Assembly: GCA_951812925.1 (NCBI GenBank)
Contig: OX638368.1
Span: 120,427,309-120,491,308, forward strand
Source: Calliopum simillimum
Taxonomy: Eukaryota; Arthropoda; Insecta; Diptera; Lauxaniidae
Reading direction: 5' to 3'
DNA: 64,000 nucleotides
The notes beneath the pieces are model-generated. The model ran no database searches. It had not been told where the DNA came from and saw nothing but the letters and a program-made list of their open reading frames with translations. The position numbers were made by a program, and so were the translations under genes. Position 1 is the first letter of the stretch; every line of letters begins with the position of its first letter. Positions 56,812 through 64,000 of the stretch are shown piece by piece.

Positions 56812-57360
56812 AATATAAATGTTGATCATTTTATATGTCACTTTTCAGTATTATTAGTTACGTTCAATTAATGTTTGTATATTACAAATATCGTATTTAT
56901 AATATTTATAATTGTTTAATTATATGTACCTGATTATTGCTTTTTATATAAAAAATCATCTTCATTTCATTTGTATGTATCTGCATATTTACATAAATCA
57001 TATTTATAACGTTTTCGAAAAGAGGGGGAAAAATAAAAAAACAATCATTGTTAAAAGAAAAATAGTAAAAAAAAGGAAAAAGAAAGAAAAAATCTTCAAA
57101 ATATTTGAAAAATCCCCGTTTAAAAAAAAGAAAAAAAGAGCATTAATGCAAAAATTATTTGTTTGCAGTCGTTTAACAAGTCATTTTAAACTTGTTGCAG
57201 AACATCAGTCTTCCATGCAGGTTTTGGTGTCGGCCTTTCGGAAACGTACTGGTGGTACACGCGTAGGACTATAAAAAGGATCTAGAGTCTGTGATAGTCC
57301 TGTACCGATACCTGTGATGTACGTAATGTACAGCATATGACAAGAAGAAGAAGAAGGAAA
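56812..57360. other. intergenic
   Basis: AT-rich. The frame at 56912-57274 is dominated by lysine from A-rich sequence and is not supported as a gene. Confidence 0.35.
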
Positions 57361-57362
57361 AA

Positions 57363-57590
57363 AATGGCAACGATTTATGGAAAAAAGCGTTGCCACGTGT
57401 TTTTTTTTTTGTGCAAAATGTCTACGAAATTGGAAAAAATCAGCGTTCAGACTGGTTGCTTGCGCAAAATGTCAAAGATATGGGAAAGACACAGCGTTGC
57501 CAGATGTTGTTTTTGTGTAAAATGTCAACGCTCTTGGAAAAACGCAACGTTGCAAACTGGTTATTTCTGAAAATGTCAACGATAGTAAAA
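57363..57590 (+). repeat. tandem repeat, about 52-base unit, four copies
   Basis: Units begin AAAATGTCAACGAT and continue TGGAAAAA..CAGCGTTGCCA and TGGTTGTTTTTGTGC. About 4.3 imperfect copies. The two overlapping open frames here are products of the periodicity. Confidence 0.8.
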
Positions 57591-59142
57591 TAAAAAAAGT
57601 ATCCCTGCAGGAAGGGGAATTTCCATTAATGAAATATTCACTACTTCCACTGCTCCTTCTCCGGGAGGGAGAGAATGGATCTTCCTTCAGATTTACGATA
57701 AGGCCCATAGTTTCTCAACTGTTTGTTTGATTAATTTTGCCACAAGGCAAGTTCTAGTTAAAAGAAATTTAAGAAAATTCTTGGATCCATTTTTTTGATT
57801 GATATATTTATTAACACTCTTTTCGGCTCGTTTTTCACACAAATCGCTTTTCAAGCGAAAACTAGTCAAAAACGGCTGGTTTTCCATACAAAACAAATGT
57901 GAAATAAGAGCAGATAAGAAGCTGTTTTCTACAAAAACGAGCCAAACTGTCATCAAAAACTTGTGAAATTGTGAATGTGGTGAATTTCTAAATGGCATAT
58001 TTGACTTTATTTAAAAAAACAAATTTGAACTTTGAGATTTGTCAAAATATTCAGCCAAATAGTAGAAAACGCCAAAAACCATTCTACAGAAACACTTAAA
58101 TGTGTGATCACCCAAAGAACTCAGAAGAAGCAAACATTCGTTCGTGTCTGGTGCAACACCGTGACCACAACCAATTGGACCTTCTTCTTTTCAGCAGCTT
58201 ATTGATTTATAGGAGATAAAGCTCTTCCCTCCTGTCTTCGGCCGCGTAAATGAGTGTTTGGCGTAAGCCCTGCACCAAGACAGATTACAATGACATCATG
58301 AAAAAACCCTAAAAGAGGAGATTTACATAGTGAAAGTATACGATATCAGAAGAAAAATTGGTGCCTTATAATACTTTGATCTTTTGACTCTTCGAAAATA
58401 TTATTCACCACTTCTCCACCCCCTCCATTAACTAAAGAGGGTTGGTTGAAAAATACCTTGTTGATAAACCTTTTTTTTAAAAAATTATTAAAAGTATAAA
58501 AAAATGACAATGAAAAAAATTAATGATGCGATTTTATTGCCAAAGAACTAATCTATCATTTTCATTTTCAAAATCAACACCTGTTAGTACCTGATAGGCA
58601 CAGGTGCGAGTCAAAGTTAGTTTTCGGTTAATCGAAGGATTTTTTTGAAAAATGACAGCCCATAAGCCCCGTGATACTAAAATTCGCTAAAATGTTGCCC
58701 TTTACCATAGTTTTCATCTGTATGACAGTTGGGTGGAGTAAAAAAAATATCGTCGTATAGGGGGGAAGTCAAAAGAAAAAATTTTAAAAAAATAATTTAT
58801 AAAAATTTTTCGATGACGAATTTAGAATCAGGAGCCGCCGCATTGCTTTCATTAAATGCATTTCTTGTGATTAAGAGCTTAGTGAATTTTTTTATTATTC
58901 ATATTTATTTTAACTATAAGTGTCGAAAAGTTCTTAAGGAATAAATGTTACGATTCCTGAAAACATGTTCTGGATTCAAAATGAATATTAAAATTTCGTA
59001 GTTTTGTAATCTGACATTTGCTATTATCGTCTCCACTCTTATTTATTATGCACACCCAACATGCAACGCTGATATCTGATATTTGTTTTTTGACATTTCT
59101 TGATTCAATGCTCTCTCGCTCAATGCACGACTGTCAAATTTC
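57591..59142. other. intergenic upstream of gene E
   Basis: No gene recognised. Short frames show no homology that I know. Confidence 0.35.
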
Positions 59143-59175
59143 ATTCGAGTTTTTGCTGCGGTTCCGTGTAGACGT
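59141..59175 (+). promoter_or_regulatory. Inr + DPE core promoter of gene E
   Basis: TCATTC at 59141-59146 fits the fly initiator TCAKTY, giving start A at 59143. AGACGT at 59170-59175 fits the downstream promoter element RGWYVT at exactly +28 to +33. No TATA box is seen, as expected for DPE promoters. Confidence 0.65.
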
Positions 59176-60217
59176 GCTATCGGTCGTTGTGTGTTTTTAT
59201 TGGCGTATAGTGTATTGCATTTGATTTTAAATAATAAAAATTAAGAAAAATATTAATGAAATGAATTATTTTTAGTAAGAATAACTAATTTTAACTAAAA
59301 CTTTTGATTTAAACGAATGAGAACGAATTCGCGCAGTGAAAATCAATTAATTGCGCAAAAGTCGAAAGTGCGTGTGTGAAAGCAGAGAGCACAAGAATAG
59401 AAATTCCAAAGCAAAGCAAAAGTTAAGAAAAAACTAAAAATTTTGTTTACTATTTTGTGTTGTTCTTTTGGGGCCAAATTAAAACAAAAACAAAAAAAAA
59501 AAACAAACTAAATTTATTGTGTTTTGCATTTAGTTTTTTTTATTCAATTAAAGAAAAAAAATATGTTTGTATATTTTGATAAAAGGGTAGTGTAATAAAA
59601 AAAAAAAACGAATTCCCATTAGATTTGTTTTGTTGTTGCTGCTGCTTTGCGTAAAGTTTGTCCTTCAGTCTACGATTTGTCAATAGAGGAAAAAAACAAC
59701 AACAAACGAGAAAAAAATTCTGTGTAGTAAAAAATGACCAGTGTTTCCCAAATTACGATTTACGCGTGTTCGGATAATAAAAATCTGGTTTTTTAAATAA
59801 AAACAAAACAACAACAAAATATACAAGAAAAATACAAAAATTGCAAACAAGTTTTATTTGTTGCTGTGTACACGCGCGGAAAGCAAAGCAAAAAAACACT
59901 TATGCATAAACTCCTTTAAGCAGCAGAACAACAACGACAACCACAACCAAGAATATCCCAACAAGAAAAAAGAACAACAACAAATTCAACAACTTCCTTT
60001 GCTGCCGCAGCCTTTCGCGCTGCTGCTGCCACACATCCCATTGACAAAGTCAGGAAGTGATGTCACCAATTTTGCTCCCCATTGAAGTGAAAAATAAAAA
60101 TTCTCCCATTTTGCATTTTGCGTTGTCCTCCCTGTAGTTGTTGCTTTCAAAGATAGAATTCCATTTCGTGTAGCATCATCGATATTGTGAAGGAATATAG
60201 AAAAATAAAAGGAAAAA
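59143..60217 (+). other. probable long 5' leader of gene E
   Basis: From the predicted start to the ATG there are 1075 bases rich in A, AAC and CAA/CAG runs, with GTGCGTGTGTGAAAG near 59370, typical of fly developmental gene leaders. Several upstream ATGs occur, including a frame of 75 codons at 59858-60085. A hidden leader intron cannot be excluded. Confidence 0.5.
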
Positions 60218-60353
60218 ATGCAACAATTCCGACAAATGTGCAAATTTGTTGTTGTTGCATCTTGGCTACTTTTGGCCAACATATGTTTGCAAGATTTTGC
60301 TACTCCTGCTGCGGATGCTGCAAAACATGAGAATCGGAATACACACTCAAAAG
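60218..60353 (+). CDS. first coding exon of a secreted or membrane protein (gene E, partial)
   Basis: ATG in the context AAAAATGC opens MQQFRQMCKFVVVASWLLLA, with a hydrophobic stretch at residues 10-24 that looks like a signal peptide, then a polar segment (CLQDFATPAADAAKHENRNT). The exon ends at 60353 in phase 1 before the donor GTGAGT. The next exon is not in the window, so the intron is longer than 3.6 kb. I do not recognise the family. The frame continuing past 60353 is intron read-through. Confidence 0.6.
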
Positions 60354-60712
60354 GTGAGTGTGGGAACGAACGAACGAACAAATTCAAATTGGATTTTTTT
60401 GCTAAGAATTGTTATTTGAATTATGTATTGATTTTGGAAACTATAGGATTTTTTGCGCAATTGTTACAATGCAATGAAAATCTCAAAAAATATAGTTATC
60501 TGAGATGCTCGGCATAAGGTCGCGATCAGAGTGCTCGCTTTGAGCAAAGTTGAGTTCGAAGCAAAGCGTGGCATACGTAAAGCTTCATATCGTCGGCCTA
60601 ATTCTAATACCACGTAATCAAAATTATCTACTGGAAGAAAAACAAAATTAATTAGAAAAGAAAAATTAGTGTTCTAACGAAAGTTTCCTTTTATTTTTAA
60701 GAGTTTAAGTGC

Positions 60713-61272
60713 TTGGCCACAGTGAGAGCTGAAAGTCGAGCCGAGAGCAAAGCTGATTTTTCACGCGCAAAGCTGATTTTTGGGTGGTCATAGTTAATGC
60801 GATAATCAGCTCTGAATTCAGCTTTAAGTTTTTATTTTGTTCGTATTCTTTTGTTTGTATTTTCTTCAATTTTGCGATTCATTTGTAGTTAGGAAAGTGA
60901 AGTGGAAAGTAATGGAGTCGTGCGATGAAGATTATTTCGTTTCTCCTGCTGTTTTAGATTTTCTAACTATAGAAAAACAAATACAAAAATAAATTTTTAT
61001 CTAAGTACCTATGTATTTCACAACCAAAAAACACGTCTATGCAAATTCGTTTGCAAAATAAAATGATAAAACTACGAACGCTTTGTTTTCTAAGAATTTA
61101 CAAATGCTACTCAACGCTGATCAGCGCTGAAAAACTCCAGTTCTCTCGCATTCATCTGCTTTGCGCTCGGCGCTCACTGTGGCCATAACTATCTTTTCCG
61201 TATGAAATTGTATGAACCTAGTTTTCTACGAATTAATCAGCTTTGCTCTCGGCTCGGCTTTCAGCGTAGACT
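60713..61272. mobile_element. inverted-repeat MITE with GAGCCGAGAGCAAAGCTGATT arms
   Basis: GAGCCGAGAGCAAAGCTGAT at 60739 is matched by ATCAGCTTTGCTCTCGGCTC at 61238. A second inner pair, GGTCATAGTT with AACTATCTTTT and GGCCACAGTGAGAG with CTCACTGTGGCC (61176), shows a more complex palindrome. No coding frame; exact ends uncertain. Confidence 0.6.
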
Positions 61273-62099
61273 AGTGGACCCGGAAAACGCTGTTCTTTTT
61301 CTGTGTGCCTTTAGTTAAAGTATCGTGGTTTTTTGGCCTGTCCTAACTATAACAAGCAATTAAAGTTTTTCCGATCAATTCATATTACTTGCTACCATGA
61401 CAATTATTTTTTTTTTGCTCTGTTTACCATCAAAACATTTCTCTTTTTTAAATGCCAGTGTTTTATTTGGTAAACATTTTAAGATTAAACCAGAAGCATT
61501 GACATTAAAATGTTGTTCTCATCATTCTTTTGTATCTGTCTCGGCAAAACGTTCATAACCCATTAACCACGATCCTGTAAGTTGAGATCAGCACTTTCTC
61601 CACAAAGAACTATGCGATTTCGTTTTTTAAATCTATCCAATCATCCTACACTCGCTGAAAATTCGGAGTGTCAGAGTGCATCAGCAAATTCCTTCGCTTT
61701 ATATCTTATTATTGGACTAAAGATGTGAAGATTCTTCTTATATAATTTTTAGCGTGTTTGCAAAATTTGATTTGACTCGGAAAAATTTTATTTTGATTGG
61801 AAAAAGTTTGAATTAATTTGAAAAAAGATCAATTTGATATGAAAAAGGTTTAACTTGGAGTGGAAATCCTGTAAAATGAAGATATCTACTTCGATTTCGG
61901 TGGCCAATTTAACGATGTTTTATAAATCGATGAGTCGAAAATATTAAATAAATTTTTTCAATTAAGACTTAAATAATACGAAAATACTCAAGAAATTTCA
62001 GTGAAAGTTTACACATTAAACGTCCTAAAGTAAGTCGAAAAAATTAAGTAAAATTTATTTATTATCTCGCTTCGTTTTCGAGATATCAATACTTGAAGA

Positions 62100-62440
62100 A
62101 TAAAAAAATACGATTTATCGATAACGCCCAAATTAGTTTCATATGAATATTGGCGATAATCATTTTGGAAATAACGCCGAAAATTTATTTATATAAAAAC
62201 AATGTGATCGTTATTTTGTTTTTTTTGGGCGTTATTTCATTTTAGAAATATTCAACGAAATAGAGTCTAAATTTTGGGCGTTATTTCCAAAATGATTATC
62301 GCCCAAATTTATGTGAAAATAATTTGGGCGTTATTACATTTTTGTTTTTGGGCGTTATTTCATATAGCTTGGGCGACTTCTCATTTCAATAATTAGGCGT
62401 TACTTACTTAATTTTTTTTTTGGGCGTTTTTTCCTACCTC
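62100..62440. repeat. GGGCGTTATTT repeat
   Basis: GGGCGTTATTTCC, AAAATGATTATCGCCCAAAT and AATTTGGGCGTTATT recur at least six times in both orientations. Shares the AATAACGCC core with the repeat after gene D (54005-54640). Confidence 0.65.
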
Positions 62441-63432
62441 CGGCATTATCAGACATATTCAGGACAAAAGTGGAAATTGTATTCTTTGTTTCTATACCCC
62501 TCAATAATAAAACTACAAATACAAACTTTAACAATCAAAAAAATCACAAAGACAAAAAACTAAAAACAATCTAACTTTACCAGGAATTTTATTATAACGA
62601 CAGGGTCACAACGGTACCATACAAACCAAGAAAACAGCTTAAATTCTATACGCTTGTGTTCCTAAATGACAAAACTAAAAGAACATCCTTTCTCCCCCCT
62701 CCACAACTCTTTGTAGGATATTTGTTGTTCGCATTTATCTTTCAGATGTCTCTTTCCTTTATTGCAATTGAAAATCTCTGTAACATGCTTTGATAGAATT
62801 TTGATTCTTTCATGTTCTTTTAAAGTGATTCCGTTGGTCATTTTATGTCAGAAGTAAAATTTTATGTTGGTACACTTAAGACGATAAACACACACAATGT
62901 ATGATGTAGCAGTTGGATGATGATTTTGTAGATATTGATTCAATTCAATGCAACGGAGTGTACAACCTTTTAAAGGCCAAAACAAATATGCCATTGGTAC
63001 TCCTCACAAAATGAAGTGATTTACACACAAATACATAAAAGGGTAGATATTCATATTTTTGGTAAGACACTTAAGTGTCTGCTTTTATGTTATTATTAGG
63101 ATCTGAATATTATTTTTAGCTTTAATCTTTATTGAGGTAAAAAAAAATCAATAAAAACCCTAAATTGGTATGAAAACCCTGACCTTTTCAACTTTGCTAA
63201 GGTCGGTATAAAGAAGTTGTAAATTGCTGCCAAAGTGTCATTCATGACCTGTGCTGTCGTCTATTCTATTTCTTTACACATTTAAAAATATCTCCAGAAA
63301 TGTATTTTAACTAAAAAAAGTATAAATTTATTTAAATTTGTAAGTCCTCGGTGAAAATGTTTGCAGTAACAAGTAGACCGGAATAATGATATCAATGCAA
63401 TAAAAATTATTCCGAAAACGTATACGGATATA

Positions 63433-64000
63433 CGTAGGCTGCTTGATATATTTCTGGCCTAGGCAACACTAAGTGTGCTGACTGCAATCTGACATTTCTA
63501 TTGAAAAGTTTGATATTTTTTAGCATAAACGTACTCAGAACGTTTTGACGTACGACCATCATTTGTGTTGTTTACAGTGACTTGAAAAAATCAATTTGGC
63601 AAAAAAATGGAATTAACTCGTGAACATTTTCGTGCGATCATTTTTCACAACTATCGACGTGGATTATCACGACAAGAGTGCATCGATGAACTTAAATCTT
63701 TGTATGGCGATGAAGCACCATCCTACATAAAGCACTGTGAAAAACTGGTTTAATGAATTCAATCGTTGCCGACGCTCGCTCAAAGACGAATTCCGTGAAG
63801 GTCTTCCAAAAACGTCTGTGTTGCCAGAGAACATTGATGCCGTGCGTGAACTAATAATGCAAGATCATCATGTGACATACCGTGAGATAGAGGCATTCTT
63901 GGGCATTAGTTCCACTCCAATACATTCGATTTTGCATGAACACTTAGTTGTAAAAAACGTTTGTTCTCGTTGGAAACCCCATAATTTATCAATCGCTTAA
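63433..64000 (+). mobile_element. mariner element, 5' part, runs off window
   Basis: A possible terminal sequence CGTAGGCTGCTTGATAT follows TA at 63431-63432, about 175 bases before the transposase start, a normal mariner distance. The right end lies outside the window. Confidence 0.65.
63607..64000 (+). pseudogene. mariner transposase, N-terminal part, frameshifted
   Basis: ATG at 63607 opens MELTREHFRAIIFHNYRRGL and continues through CIDELKSLYGDEAPSYI. One extra A in the run near 63730 shifts the frame, which then continues as KNWFNEFNRCRRSLKDEFRE, VPEN-like and IDAVRELIMQD, HVTYREIEAFLGIS and SILHEHL, the two helix-turn-helix parts of a mariner transposase. A stop at 63998-64000 (GCT TAA) is a second lesion. 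The catalytic domain is not in the window. This is a different mariner from those at 9808 and 37935. Confidence 0.88.

Larger units (their letters stand above)
60354..64000 (+). other. intron 1 of gene E (partial), with transposon relics
   Basis: No acceptor with a matching open frame was recognised. Contains the inverted repeat at 60713-61272, the AACGCC-type repeat at 62100-62440 and a mariner relic from 63433. The rest is AT-rich. Confidence 0.4.

Noticed and set aside
56912..57274. 120-codon lysine-rich frame
   Set aside because: Driven by A-rich sequence; no domain, promoter or splice support.
59986..60387. 133-codon reverse frame
   Set aside because: Opposite strand of the gene E leader and first exon; no splice or promoter support.

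Overview
The window looks like nuclear DNA of a higher fly (Brachycera). It is AT-rich, spliceosomal introns have GT donors, and there are Drosophila-style core promoter motifs (TATA-like, Inr, DPE), CAA/CAG-rich leaders, and many Tc1/mariner, hAT, foldback and non-LTR relics. A tephritid-like fly is my best guess; it rests on general impression and not on a diagnostic gene.

The only convincing protein-coding genes form a cluster of four paralogous sugar porters of the major facilitator superfamily (facilitated trehalose transporter / Tret1-like). They are A (minus, 13616-15817), B (plus, 32235-34186), C (plus, 41536-44960) and D (plus, 49162-54004). All share a five-exon structure with exons 2, 3 and 4 of exactly 162, 143 and 109 bp and identical intron phases. 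A and B form one pair and C and D another. In C and D two residues that contact sugar in related transporters are changed, and both genes lack an AG at the acceptor of intron 3. A TATA-like plus Inr block is shared upstream of B, C and D. The copy belonging to B lies 2.4 kb upstream of its coding start, which suggests a distal non-coding first exon.

At the right end (59143-60353) there is a likely first exon of a secreted or membrane protein gene (E). It has an Inr and DPE at exact spacing, a leader of about 1.1 kb, a signal-peptide-like start and a splice donor; its remaining exons would lie beyond the window. A weaker candidate first exon lies at 9093-9278.

Everything else is accessory DNA. 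Region 1-8 kb holds foldback and MITE elements, some nested, and a (TTAGG)41 array. Region 9.8-13.4 kb holds a nearly intact DD34D mariner, an internally deleted Tc1-like element and a hAT-like composite. Region 17-23 kb holds nested inverted-repeat MITEs, degenerate repeats and a hAT-like element filled with a CAAGAC repeat. Region 24.4-27.2 kb is a decayed LOA/R1-type non-LTR retrotransposon broken by two later insertions and ending in AACCT units. Region 28.2-29.2 kb is a minisatellite. Regions 35-41 kb and 46-48 kb hold more DNA transposon relics, including a second mariner. A foldback element with target-site duplication sits in intron 2 of gene D. A fragment of another non-LTR element lies at 56.5 kb, and a third mariner runs off the right edge. 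No tRNA, rRNA or CRISPR was seen. The cluster probably supplies related sugar carriers with diverging specificity; the rest is best read as a record of successive transposon insertions around it.
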